59,987 nucleotides of DNA from Candidatus Nanopelagicaceae bacterium. Its GTDB lineage: Bacteria; Actinomycetota; Actinomycetes; Nanopelagicales; Nanopelagicaceae. Below the pieces are notes generated by a model. It did no database searches. It had not been told where the DNA came from and saw only the letters and a program-made list of their open reading frames with translations. Positions 1 to 8,037 of this stretch are shown here, in pieces; positions within the stretch are counted from its first letter, which is position 1, and each line of letters opens with the position of its first letter. The stretch covers positions 1 through 59,987 of the forward strand of contig VERG01000007.1 of the NCBI GenBank assembly GCA_018882885.1, read 5' to 3'. A program made the position numbers and the translations under genes.

Positions 1-675
1 GCCATGGCCTCTCGGGTAAAAGACTCCAGAAAATTAATCAGAGTTGCTCCTGGAATTGATACCGATCATTTTTCACCCAGCGATGCCACAAATTTAAGGA
101 CTAGATATGGAGTTGATAGTCGTCCAACAATAATTAGTGTTGGAAGATTGGTTCACCGCAAAGGACAGGACCGCCTAATTGAGGCGCTGCCTAAAGTTTT
201 GGAATCAATTCCTGATGCAGCGTTAGTCTTTGTGGGCGAAGGTCCTTATCGTCAGCACTTAAATTATTTAGTAGAAAAATATAATTTAAGTAATCATGTT
301 TTCTTCATCGGAAGAATTCATTTTGCAGAGCTACCAAATTACATTTGCATGGGTGATGTATTTGCGATGCCCTCACGATCGCGGTTGATGGGCCTAGAGG
401 TTGAGGGATTAGGAATTGTCTACTTAGAAGCTAGCTCATGTGGTTTGCCGGTAATCGGTGGAGCTTCTGGCGGTGCACCTGATGCGGTGCTAGATGGCGA
501 AACTGGATTTGTGGTTGACGGTAACGACTTAACCGGGATATCAACTCAAATAATCCGGTTGCTAAGCGATGCAAATCTGCGCAAAAGGATGGGGGAGCGT
601 GGTCGCGACTGGGCGATTGAAAGCTGGCGTTGGGAGATATGGTCAAAGGAGTTCAACAAAGCGCTAGATATTTAA
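1..675 (+). CDS. pimB: GT4 glycosyltransferase, PimB'-like (5' truncated by window)
   Basis: C-terminal half of a GT-B fold glycosyltransferase; the reading frame is open to the first base, so the start lies upstream. Visible are the GT4 hallmarks: the R-V-A-P-G-I-D linker, the nucleotide-sugar site around S-V-G-R-L-V-H-R-K-G-Q-D, and the EX7E-type donor segment E-G-L-G-I-V-Y-L-E followed by C-G-L-P-V-I-G-G. The S-R-S-R-L-x-G-L-E-V-E-G-L-G-I string is characteristic of the GDP-mannose-dependent phosphatidylinositol-monomannoside mannosyltransferase PimB', which adds the second mannose of PIM at the inner membrane face. fadD next door fits the mycobacterial pimB'-fadD15 neighbourhood. The family assignment is firm; acceptor specificity is inferred. 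Confidence 0.85.
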   Translation, partial: AMASRVKDSRKLIRVAPGIDTDHFSPSDATNLRTRYGVDSRPTIISVGRLVHRKGQDRLIEALPKVLESIPDAALVFVGEGPYRQHLNYLVEKYNLSNHVFFIGRIHFAELPNYICMGDVFAMPSRSRLMGLEVEGLGIVYLEASSCGLPVIGGASGGAPDAVLDGETGFVVDGNDLTGISTQIIRLLSDANLRKRMGERGRDWAIESWRWEIWSKEFNKALDI

Positions 676-688
676 GGCAATCGGATAT

Positions 689-1306
689 TTACGGCAACAG
701 GCCAAATTTCCTAGCGTTGTTAATGGCTTGAACTCGATTCTCTGCGTTCAATTTCCGGTAAATAGCAGAAAGATGTGTCTTAATAGTCGATTCGGTTACG
801 AATAGCGCGGCTGCGATCTGCAAAATCGTGTCACCACTAGGCAACTTTTCTAATATCTCAATCTCTCGAGGGGTTAAACCCACATCTTTATTTTTGATAG
901 CTATGGCATCGGTTAGCTTGCGCGCGGTGAAGGACAAAGGTTTGTTGGCGCTCAACTTTATGGCTTGTAACAGCTCACCGACTGGAGCGGTCTTATCAAC
1001 ATGAGAACTTGCGCCAGATTGCATTGAGGCAAGGACATGCTCCGGCATATTTGACATGGTAAGAACCACAATTCCAAGGCTCTGTGAAAGTGATCTCGCC
1101 CATGCCACTACCTCGAGGCCACTTCCATCTGGAAGATGTAGGTCTACAACAATTACATCTGGATTGTGATGAGAGATTTGTGCAATTGCTTCTTTTTTAG
1201 AGGCGGCCTCTCCAACTATTTTGATTTCTTGATCTCTATTAACTAGGCGGCGCAGTCCTTCTCTAACGATCGCATGATCGTCGATGACTAGGACTCGCAG
1301 GACCAT
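689..1306 (-). CDS. NarL/FixJ-family response regulator
   Basis: 205-residue two-domain regulator. Receiver domain (about 1-120) has the acidic pair D9-D10, the phospho-acceptor D55 in V-V-D-L-H-L-P-D-G, a conserved Thr in L-T-M-S-N and the Lys of H-V-D-K. The LuxR-type HTH (about 140-200) has L-T-P-R-E-I-E-I-L and the recognition helix V-T-E-S-T-I-K-T-H-L. Its ATG overlaps the kinase stop by one base (TAATG), so the two are translationally coupled and form a cognate pair. Targets cannot be read from the sequence. Confidence 0.93.
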   Translation of the reverse strand: MVLRVLVIDDHAIVREGLRRLVNRDQEIKIVGEAASKKEAIAQISHHNPDVIVVDLHLPDGSGLEVVAWARSLSQSLGIVVLTMSNMPEHVLASMQSGASSHVDKTAPVGELLQAIKLSANKPLSFTARKLTDAIAIKNKDVGLTPREIEILEKLPSGDTILQIAAALFVTESTIKTHLSAIYRKLNAENRVQAINNARKFGLLP

Positions 1307-1926
1307 TACTCTAAATGCTTCCTATCAATGACAATTCTAAAATGAACACCATTATTGCCGGAGTTACAGGAATACTCAGTGGTGATTTGTTTGAGTAGTT
1401 CATCAATAGCAATCAATCCAAAGCTCTTACTTTGCACCTGCATCATTCCGATTCCATCATCGCCAATTTCAAGGATTAGGGAGTCTTTCGTGAGCTCATA
1501 TCGCAGATAGAAAGTACTTGCTTTTGCATGCTTGCTGGTATTCCGAACTATTTCAATCAAAACCTCATTCAATTTTGAATCTATATCTCGATGGAGGGCG
1601 GGATAATTGAAATCTCCAGAGAAGTTCAAATGTTGGAGATTTTGACCGATGAATTCAGCAACCTGCTGTCGGGTGTGAAGACGGGCTTGGTAAATCTCAT
1701 CTCTGAATCCTTGCGCAACCCGCATTAGATCCATACGAATCTCTCGAATTTCAGCGCGAAGCGCTGGGGTAAGTGGCTCAGCGATTACCGCATCCAAGCG
1801 ATATCCGATGGCCGCTAGATCCTGCGCCAGAGTTTCATGAAGACGACGGGCAAGCCCAAGACGTTCAGCCTCAAAAGAATCAGCTGAACTGAAATTACTT
1901 ATGGGGCTATGCAAAAAGCTCCGCAA
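1306..1926 (-). CDS. Soluble sensor histidine kinase, HisKA_3 type
   Basis: 206-residue kinase with no transmembrane or sensor domain. The dimerisation/phosphotransfer helix is at the N-terminus with phospho-acceptor H30 in A-R-R-L-H-E-T-L-A-Q, the DegS/NarX (HisKA_3) form; the HATPase_c domain follows with an N-box (E-I-V-R-N-T-S-K-H-A) and a G1 box (D-D-G-I-G-M). The only plausible start is a TTG at 1926, inside the last 20 nt of fadD, so expression probably depends on re-initiation after fadD. It phosphorylates the adjacent NarL-type regulator. The stimulus is unknown; a cytoplasmic signal or partner protein is implied by the lack of a sensor. Confidence 0.88.
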   Translation of the reverse strand: MRSFLHSPISNFSSADSFEAERLGLARRLHETLAQDLAAIGYRLDAVIAEPLTPALRAEIREIRMDLMRVAQGFRDEIYQARLHTRQQVAEFIGQNLQHLNFSGDFNYPALHRDIDSKLNEVLIEIVRNTSKHAKASTFYLRYELTKDSLILEIGDDGIGMMQVQSKSFGLIAIDELLKQITTEYSCNSGNNGVHFRIVIDRKHLE

Positions 1927-3694
1927 TCTCAGTTGCGAACTCTTTTTGTACCACGTGACGCTTTACCGATAACTTGGCGGTTAGATGTCCGCCAGCAATC
2001 GTGAAATCCACCGGCAGAATAGTGAATTTACGGATTGATTCAGCTCGACTTACCGCCTTGTTGGCCTCATCAACCGCGGTTTGAATTACAGCAATTAGAT
2101 CAGGATCTTTTGTTAGATCGGCGATTGTCGCGCCATCTTTCTTATTTGCGGAGATCCAACCTTTCAGTGCATCTGCATCTATAGTAACTAGCGCAGCAAT
2201 ATATGGCTGATTGTCACCTACAACTATGCATTGACTTACTAATGGATGCGCACGTAAACGATCTTCCAGTACCGCCGGTGCAACATTCTTACCGCCTGAG
2301 GTAACAATTAACTCTTTCTTGCGTCCCACGATGTATAGATAACCTTCATCATCAAGCTTTCCTAAATCGCCGGAGCGGAAGTAACCGTCATCAGTGAACA
2401 CCTCTTTGTTGGCGGAATCATTTTGCCAATAACCACGCATAACGATGGGCCCTTTAATCAGTACCTCACCATCATCGGCAATTTTGATTGTGGTTCCCGG
2501 GATGGGCTTTCCAACAGATCCAACTTTGTGATGGGTTGTTAAATTAAGGGTTGCACCAGCGGTAGTTTCAGTTAGGCCATAACCCTCGAGGACACGCACG
2601 CCGGCACCGCGATAAAAATGGCCTAAACGCTCACCTAGAGGAGCGCCACCAGAGATTGCCGCTTCAACGCGACCGCCCAGACCATGGCGAATCTTGGAGT
2701 AAACCAACTTGTCAAAGAGGCCATGCTTCAACTTAAGGGCGAGAGGGACATTTCCAGAATCCAAAGCTTTGCTGTATTCGATAGCTACATTTGCTGCGGT
2801 TCTAAAAATAGCTCCCTTACCTGCAGCATCGGCTTTCGCCTCTGCACTGTTATAAACCTTTTCGAAAATTCGCGGAACCGCCAAAACGAATGTTGGCTTA
2901 AAAGAGGCAAGATCTGTTGTCAATCTGCCAAGAACATCTGGGCAATGGGCCAAGTGCAAACCTGCACGTACTGCACCAATTTGAACCATGCGACCAAAGA
3001 CGTGAGCAACAGGTAGAAATAGCAAAGTAGAGCCACCTGGTTTCATGAAGAGATCTGCGGCTCCCATTACAACATTGCCACACTCTGCCAAAAAGTTTCC
3101 ATGTGTTAATTGGACACCCTTTGGTTTTCCAGTAGTTCCTGATGTGTAAATCAAAGTAGCGAGAGTATCTGGATTCAAAGCGTTGCGACGATTGTCGATT
3201 TCTTGATCAGAAATATCTCTTCCCAAATAAGCTAACTGCGCCAAAACATTCTCGGTCATGACCCAGCAGTTCTTTACCTTGCTGGATAGAACAGGGGTGA
3301 CCGCATCCTTTAATTGTGGCGTTTCAACAATAATTGCGACCGAACTAGAGTCGCTGAGAATCCAATCAACCTGTTCGGCAGAAGATGTTTCGTAGATAGG
3401 TACAGTTACTCCACCTGCGAACCAAATTGCAAAATCAAGAACAGTCCACTCGTATCGAGTGCGGGCCATGATCGCTACTCGATCACCGATCTGCACTCCA
3501 GATGCGATTAAGCCTTTTGCTGTTGCGCGAATCTCCGCCTCGAACTCACGAGCAGTTACTGGTTGCCATCCATCACCGAGAGGTCTGGAGACCATGATGC
3601 GCTCTGGTTCAAACCAGGCGCGCTCGGCAACTAAGTTGGTGAGATTTCCTGCGGTAGCGGCAGGTTCTAGGGCGGGGGCGAAGTATTCAGTCAT
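1907..3694 (-). CDS. Long-chain acyl-CoA synthetase (FadD15-like)
   Basis: 595-residue ANL-superfamily enzyme that activates fatty acids to acyl-CoA via an acyl-adenylate. The A3 phosphate-binding motif Y-T-S-G-T-T-G-K-P-K-G is at 183-193, followed by the A5 motif G-Y-G-L-T-E-T-T-A and the A8 region R-S-G-D-L ... V-G-R-K-K-E-L-I-V-T-S-G-G-K-N-V-A-P. Length is normal for the long-chain (about 600 aa) branch. It is transcribed away from the SRPBCC/glucokinase operon and heads the fadD-kinase-regulator operon. Synteny with mycobacterial fadD15 next to pimB' supports a role in membrane lipid acyl supply. Confidence 0.93.
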   Translation of the reverse strand: MTEYFAPALEPAATAGNLTNLVAERAWFEPERIMVSRPLGDGWQPVTAREFEAEIRATAKGLIASGVQIGDRVAIMARTRYEWTVLDFAIWFAGGVTVPIYETSSAEQVDWILSDSSSVAIIVETPQLKDAVTPVLSSKVKNCWVMTENVLAQLAYLGRDISDQEIDNRRNALNPDTLATLIYTSGTTGKPKGVQLTHGNFLAECGNVVMGAADLFMKPGGSTLLFLPVAHVFGRMVQIGAVRAGLHLAHCPDVLGRLTTDLASFKPTFVLAVPRIFEKVYNSAEAKADAAGKGAIFRTAANVAIEYSKALDSGNVPLALKLKHGLFDKLVYSKIRHGLGGRVEAAISGGAPLGERLGHFYRGAGVRVLEGYGLTETTAGATLNLTTHHKVGSVGKPIPGTTIKIADDGEVLIKGPIVMRGYWQNDSANKEVFTDDGYFRSGDLGKLDDEGYLYIVGRKKELIVTSGGKNVAPAVLEDRLRAHPLVSQCIVVGDNQPYIAALVTIDADALKGWISANKKDGATIADLTKDPDLIAVIQTAVDEANKAVSRAESIRKFTILPVDFTIAGGHLTAKLSVKRHVVQKEFATEIAELFA

Positions 3695-3746
3695 GGGCGA
3701 AAATTAGCGGTTACTGGCAGGTAACTGGAAGAGGTAGCCTGCACCC
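3695..3746. promoter_or_regulatory. Divergent promoter region with GTTAC-N6-GTAAC palindrome
   Basis: Only 52 bp separate the divergent fadD and SRPBCC genes. Within it 3710-3725 reads GTTAC-TGGCAG-GTAAC, a perfect 5-bp inverted repeat with 6-bp spacer, and ACTGG recurs directly on each side. The position fits an operator acting on one or both genes. The spacing resembles GlnR-type half-sites but the orientation differs, so the regulator is unassigned. Confidence 0.35.
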
Positions 3747-4184
3747 ATGGCCGAAATGTCTTCCAGCTCCACCACAATCAACGCCTCTGCCGATGAGGTA
3801 CGCGCAGTTTTATTTGATATTCAGTCTTATCCAAGTTGGTCCTCAGCAATTAAATCGGTAGAGGTCCATGAAAAGGATGATCAAGGTCGCCCAACAAAAT
3901 TGACCATCAAGGTAGAGGCAGGGGTCCTGAAGGATCGCGCAACATTGAGTTATGACTGGAGTAAGGCACCTGATGAGGTCTCCTTTTCTCTTGATGAAGC
4001 TGACATGATGACTGAGATGGATGGTCGTTATCTGATTAAAGACAATGGAGATGACACCACAACCGTTACATACTCCCTTGGCACCGCCCTTGCCATGCCA
4101 GTGCCTGACATGATGCGTAGAAAAGTAGAGATGTCTACGATTGAACAAACCATCTCTCAACTAAAACAAAAACTCGAGGGCTAA
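3747..4184 (+). CDS. SRPBCC (START/Bet v1-like) family protein
   Basis: 145-residue protein with the SRPBCC helix-grip pattern: N-terminal beta strand S-S-S-T-T-I-N-A-S-A-D-E-V, the Y-P-S-W loop after the first helices, alternating strands, and a long C-terminal helix (V-E-M-S-T-I-E-Q-T-I-S-Q-L-K-Q-K-L). Such domains bind hydrophobic ligands. A homologue accompanies fadD15/pimB' in mycobacteria, suggesting a link to envelope lipids, but no function is established. ATG at 3747; an in-frame ATG nine bases on is an alternative. Twelve bases separate it from the glucokinase gene, so they are co-transcribed. Confidence 0.85.
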   Translation: MAEMSSSSTTINASADEVRAVLFDIQSYPSWSSAIKSVEVHEKDDQGRPTKLTIKVEAGVLKDRATLSYDWSKAPDEVSFSLDEADMMTEMDGRYLIKDNGDDTTTVTYSLGTALAMPVPDMMRRKVEMSTIEQTISQLKQKLEG

Positions 4185-4196
4185 AACTTAAAGCTG

Positions 4197-5141
4197 ATGA
4201 GTTTTGCACTTGGCATCGATGTCGGGGGCACCAAAGTACTTGGTGGTCTTGTTGATGAACATGGAAAGATTTCACAGACCGCCAGACGTGATACACCGCG
4301 AGAAGGCGGTCCAGCTCTAACTAAAACCATTGCTGATGTTGCACAAGAATTAATGCAACAGCAAGAGGTTTGTGGCGTTGGCGTGTCTGCTGCTGGATTC
4401 ATCTCTTCGGATCGCAAAACTATGTTAGCCACACCAAACATCGCTGGCTGGAACGGGGTTAATCTCACTGATCAACTTGAAGAGTTAATTGGCAGACCAG
4501 TTGTTTTGGAAAATGATGCCAACAGTGCAGCCTGGGGAGAAAAGAAATTTGGTGCGGGCAAAAATTTCAAATCTGTAATCATGTTGACGGTTGGAACAGG
4601 ATTAGGTGGCGGACTAATCGTTGATGATCAACTTTATAGAGGTGCTTTTGGAATCGGCGCAGAGTTTGGACATATGAGAGCGGTACCAGAGGGACATCTC
4701 TGCGGCTGCGGAGTCAGAGGTTGCTTCGAGCAATACGCATCTGGGAATGCGTTATTACGTCACGCCAGAGAGGCCATTCAAGCTTCTCCTGATTTGGCCA
4801 AAAATCTTTTAGCCAGAGGAAATGGAACGGTAGATGGTTTAACCGGAAAACACATAACCGCTGCCGCACAAGATGGCGACACAGTTGCAATCGCTGCTTT
4901 CAATACGACGGGACAGTGGTTAGGAGCGTTGTGCGCTTCTTTAATAGCCGGTCTAGATCCAGAGGCATTTGTAATCGGCGGCGGAGTCATCGATGCTGGT
5001 GACATTTTGCTGGCTCCGACCAGAGAGTCTATGCATCGACTAACGCCATTTAATGGAAAACGACCATCGCCAGTAATTGTTCCTGCCACCTTAGGAAATG
5101 ACGCCGGCTTAGTTGGCGTCGCTGATCTGGCGCGGAATTAA
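4197..5141 (+). CDS. glk: ROK-family glucokinase
   Basis: 314-residue sugar kinase that phosphorylates glucose to glucose-6-phosphate in the cytoplasm. ROK features: phosphate-1 loop D8-V-G-G-T-K13, sugar-binding E-N-D-A-N at 105-109, T-V-G-T-G-L-G-G-G at 131-139, catalytic-site E156 in G-A-E-F-G-H-M, and the structural zinc ligands H159, C169, C171 and C176 in the C-G-C-x-x-x-G-C-x-E-Q-Y-A-S-G block. The substrate could be glucose or a related hexose; the pattern is that of actinobacterial ATP glucokinases. Its stop and that of the convergent oxidoreductase lie in an AT-rich inverted repeat (5135-5151). Confidence 0.9.
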   Translation: MSFALGIDVGGTKVLGGLVDEHGKISQTARRDTPREGGPALTKTIADVAQELMQQQEVCGVGVSAAGFISSDRKTMLATPNIAGWNGVNLTDQLEELIGRPVVLENDANSAAWGEKKFGAGKNFKSVIMLTVGTGLGGGLIVDDQLYRGAFGIGAEFGHMRAVPEGHLCGCGVRGCFEQYASGNALLRHAREAIQASPDLAKNLLARGNGTVDGLTGKHITAAAQDGDTVAIAAFNTTGQWLGALCASLIAGLDPEAFVIGGGVIDAGDILLAPTRESMHRLTPFNGKRPSPVIVPATLGNDAGLVGVADLARN

Positions 5142-5144
5142 ATT

Positions 5145-6122
5145 TTAATTCTCAAAGGGATAAGACAAGCCAATCTGAGCTCTAATCTCATCCATAGTTT
5201 CCATGATTGATTGAGTATCTTGAAGAGTCATCAGATCTGATTCTTTTTTACCTGATTTTATTAGGTTAGCAAACTCAATTGCTTGCTCCCGCAAGCCATG
5301 ACCGAGATACTCCTTTGGGTAGTTAATAACCTCGCCACTAATACTTTTTAAAGTCATACTGGTGGGCGTGTAAAAGCTACCTTGAATCTCTAAGGTCGCT
5401 TTTGTTCCAATTATTGTTGCGGTGCAGGGAGTTTTTATCGCAAGAGTGGTGTGCAGATTTGCTTGACGGTTAGCTTCATACTCAAAGATTATCGAAGTGC
5501 TTTCATCAACTCCGGTGGATGTAAAACTTGCCCGGGATGTAATTCTTTGGGGTTTCCCAAAGATAAGGTAAGAAAGAGAGATCGGATAAATTCCCAGATC
5601 AAGCAGAGCGCCACCGGCTAACTCTGGAATGTGCAATCTGGGATGTCTCTCGGCTGGGAGATTTTGGCCGTGGTCGGCATATAAAAATTTAATCTCGCCC
5701 AATGCCTCTTGTTGAAGAAGTTGTTTAATTAATCGATAGTGGGGCAGAAAACGGCTCCACATTGCTTCGACAAGTAGGAGATTCTTTTCCTGAGCTTTAG
5801 CAATCATGGCCGCAGACTCTTTAGCGTTGACGGCAAATGGCTTTTCACAGAGCACTGGCTTGCCATTTTGCAAAGCTAACAAGGTGTTAGGAGAGTGAAA
5901 TGGGTGCGGGGTTGCCACGTAAACCCCATCAATATCCGCTTGAACTAACTCCTCATAGCTTCCGAAAGCATTTCCGCCAAACTGATCTGAAAATGCCTGG
6001 GCGGATTCCAAGGATCTAGAGCCAACTCCGGCGATCAAATGTCCGTCAACAAAGCTCAAATCTTTCGCAAAGGCCTTTGCAATTGATCCAGTTCCAATAA
6101 CACCCCATCGGAAATCGGTCAT
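5145..6122 (-). CDS. Gfo/Idh/MocA family oxidoreductase
   Basis: 325-residue NAD(P)-dependent dehydrogenase. N-terminal Rossmann fold begins W-G-V-I-G-T-G-S-I-A (6-15); the family's C-E-K-P-F-A motif carrying the catalytic Lys is at 92-97; a C-terminal alpha/beta domain with G-G-A-L-L-D-L-G-I-Y-P substrate loop follows. Substrate is a sugar, inositol or sugar-like dihydrodiol in this family; nothing here fixes it. ATG overlaps the hydrolase stop by four bases (ATGA), so both are one transcript. Confidence 0.87.
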   Translation of the reverse strand: MTDFRWGVIGTGSIAKAFAKDLSFVDGHLIAGVGSRSLESAQAFSDQFGGNAFGSYEELVQADIDGVYVATPHPFHSPNTLLALQNGKPVLCEKPFAVNAKESAAMIAKAQEKNLLLVEAMWSRFLPHYRLIKQLLQQEALGEIKFLYADHGQNLPAERHPRLHIPELAGGALLDLGIYPISLSYLIFGKPQRITSRASFTSTGVDESTSIIFEYEANRQANLHTTLAIKTPCTATIIGTKATLEIQGSFYTPTSMTLKSISGEVINYPKEYLGHGLREQAIEFANLIKSGKKESDLMTLQDTQSIMETMDEIRAQIGLSYPFEN

Positions 6123-7231
6123 ATTGCGACACCGTCATCATCAATCTCTTCCTCCGGTTTCATCTGCCAGAAAAAAGTGAAGACGCCTGCGACCAGAGCA
6201 ATCGCACCGGGCCATGCCCCCAAGCCCAGGGGATCAAAATTCAAAAACTGTACAGCTGCCGCGTAAACCGGTCCGCCTATTACACCAATGAGTGCACCAC
6301 GTTGAATTTGAGTTAGTTTGGGTAAAGGCTTGTTGTCACCCTTATATTTTTCGGCAAACTCGGAGCTCTCTAACTCTTCAAGAAAGGTGGAGGGTGAGGA
6401 TTCATCAAGAGACAAACCGGAGACAATTGCAGCAAACTCTGCATCTATCAAATCATTTTCATCACGGCGCAGATCACCTGCCAAAACATCCTTCATAAAA
6501 TTTAGAGACTCCTCTACAAGAAGTTCCAAATCATAATCAAGGGCTACATTGTGGAAGGAACGTTCAAAGATAACCTCTCGAATGTCAATTGAGGAAACAT
6601 TGTCAATTACTGTCTCAGAATTTTTTGGATCTACAACATGATCATTGATTGAGTAGCCCACCATCAGTGGTACATCAACTAGATGTAACTCCCGTCTAAC
6701 TTCGCGCCATAGCTTTTGGAGAGAGTGCAGAGCATGCAATGGGGTTCTGCCGTAACTATGTTTTGGGGGATTAGGAGCCGCGACATCGGTGCTACGTCCA
6801 CCTACTGAAGGTATGAAATATTTGAGTATCGGAACGAACTTCAAAATCATCCGATCATCTTGAACTGCTGGGTTTACCAACATCATGCCTTCAATCTCTC
6901 GTCCTCTTTGAGCCGCTAATCTCAGCGCCAGTGCACCGCCCATAGAAAATCCTGCGACAAAAACTCTTTCATGTTTTGCAATTAATCTATCTAAGGCCCT
7001 ATCAATCTCTGCATACCATTGTTGCCATCTTGTCTCGTTCATCTCCTGCCAATTGGTGCCATGCCCAGGAAGCTTTGGAACAAGAACCGTGAATCCAGAT
7101 TGATGCAACGATTCTGCCCAAGGTCGAACCGATACTGGGGAACCGGTGAAGCCGTGAATCATCAAGATGGCGACACCACCACCAGATAGGTGAATTTCTT
7201 CACTGTTGGGAATCACGCTCACGACACGCAT
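6119..7231 (-). CDS. Alpha/beta hydrolase with C-terminal membrane extension
   Basis: 370 residues. The first 245 form a monoacylglycerol-lipase/carboxylesterase-like alpha/beta hydrolase: oxyanion H-G-F-T-G (26-30), nucleophile elbow G-F-S-M-G-G with S96, likely acid D197 in N-D-H-V-V-D, and H227 in S-F-H-N-V-A. A poorly conserved acidic linker leads to two hydrophobic segments (about 308-327 and 334-352) that would anchor it in the membrane, ending in an acidic tail. The likely job is hydrolysis of short or medium acyl esters, possibly of membrane lipid origin given the neighbours. Divergent from plsC. Confidence 0.85.
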   Translation of the reverse strand: MRVVSVIPNSEEIHLSGGGVAILMIHGFTGSPVSVRPWAESLHQSGFTVLVPKLPGHGTNWQEMNETRWQQWYAEIDRALDRLIAKHERVFVAGFSMGGALALRLAAQRGREIEGMMLVNPAVQDDRMILKFVPILKYFIPSVGGRSTDVAAPNPPKHSYGRTPLHALHSLQKLWREVRRELHLVDVPLMVGYSINDHVVDPKNSETVIDNVSSIDIREVIFERSFHNVALDYDLELLVEESLNFMKDVLAGDLRRDENDLIDAEFAAIVSGLSLDESSPSTFLEELESSEFAEKYKGDNKPLPKLTQIQRGALIGVIGGPVYAAAVQFLNFDPLGLGAWPGAIALVAGVFTFFWQMKPEEEIDDDGVAI

Positions 7232-7269
7232 ATTGTCACAAGTAGAGCAAAAGGCTCTAAATTAGGGCC

Positions 7270-8037
7270 GTGGCATTAAGAAAAAAGCGCTCGATGCAAT
7301 CATCGGTTCAATCGATGGTGCAAGGGGACAAGTTGGCATATGGCCTTTTGAAATCTTTCTTGCTTCCGGTGCTGACATTGTTGTTTCGCCCAAAAGTGCG
7401 TGGCTTAAGAAATGTTCCATCATCAGGTCCGGTAATCATCGCCTCAAACCACTTATCTTTTAGTGATTCAATTTTTATGCCTTTGGTAGTTCCAAGGAAG
7501 GTTACCTTTCTGGCCAAGAGTGAGTACTTCACATCTCCCGGCATAAAAGGTTTAGCGAAAAAGTTAACCTTCATTGCTTTAGGTCAGGTTGCCGTAGACC
7601 GCGCGGGCGGTTCGAGAAGTGAAGCGGCTTTATTGACCGGTTTATCAGTGTTGGCTGAAGGTGGTTGTTTGGGAATCTATCCAGAAGGAACAAGATCTCC
7701 CGACGGAAGACTTTATCGGGGTCGTACTGGCGTAGCTCGCCTAGCGATGGAAAGTGGTGCACCCGTAATTCCAGTTGCCATGTTTAATACCGCTGAAATT
7801 CAGCCAACAGGAAAAGTACTCCCCAAGATAATGCGCGTGAAAATGGTTTTTGGCGAGGCAATGAACTTTCCAACTCCCGAGAAATCCAATGACCCAGAGG
7901 AGTTACGGAAAGCAACCGATGCGATTATGAAAAAGTTACAGGAGATGTCGGGACAAGAGTATGTAGATATCTATGCCTCGCAGGCTAAAGAGGCTATTGA
8001 GGAAGAGAAAAGAAGAAAGCGGAGTAGCGAGGAGTAA
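7270..8037 (+). CDS. plsC: 1-acyl-sn-glycerol-3-phosphate acyltransferase (PlsC family)
   Basis: 255-residue membrane-associated acyltransferase. Catalytic H-x4-D at H61-D66 (N-H-L-S-F-S-D-S), substrate motif Y-P-E-G-T-R-S-P-D-G at 137-146, and a terminal G-A-P-V-I-P-V motif are all present. It would acylate lysophosphatidic acid in phospholipid synthesis. The first codon is GTG at 7270; an ATG at 7294 would shorten it by eight residues. A Lys/Arg/Glu-rich tail ends the protein. A second family member lies at 27142-27873. Both stand in lipid-related neighbourhoods. Confidence 0.9.
   Translation: MALRKKRSMQSSVQSMVQGDKLAYGLLKSFLLPVLTLLFRPKVRGLRNVPSSGPVIIASNHLSFSDSIFMPLVVPRKVTFLAKSEYFTSPGIKGLAKKLTFIALGQVAVDRAGGSRSEAALLTGLSVLAEGGCLGIYPEGTRSPDGRLYRGRTGVARLAMESGAPVIPVAMFNTAEIQPTGKVLPKIMRVKMVFGEAMNFPTPEKSNDPEELRKATDAIMKKLQEMSGQEYVDIYASQAKEAIEEEKRRKRSSEE

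Noticed and set aside
5135-5151. GAATTAAA-T-TTTAATTC as an attachment site or regulator site
   Set aside because: It simply contains both TAA stops of convergent genes; at most a weak terminator.
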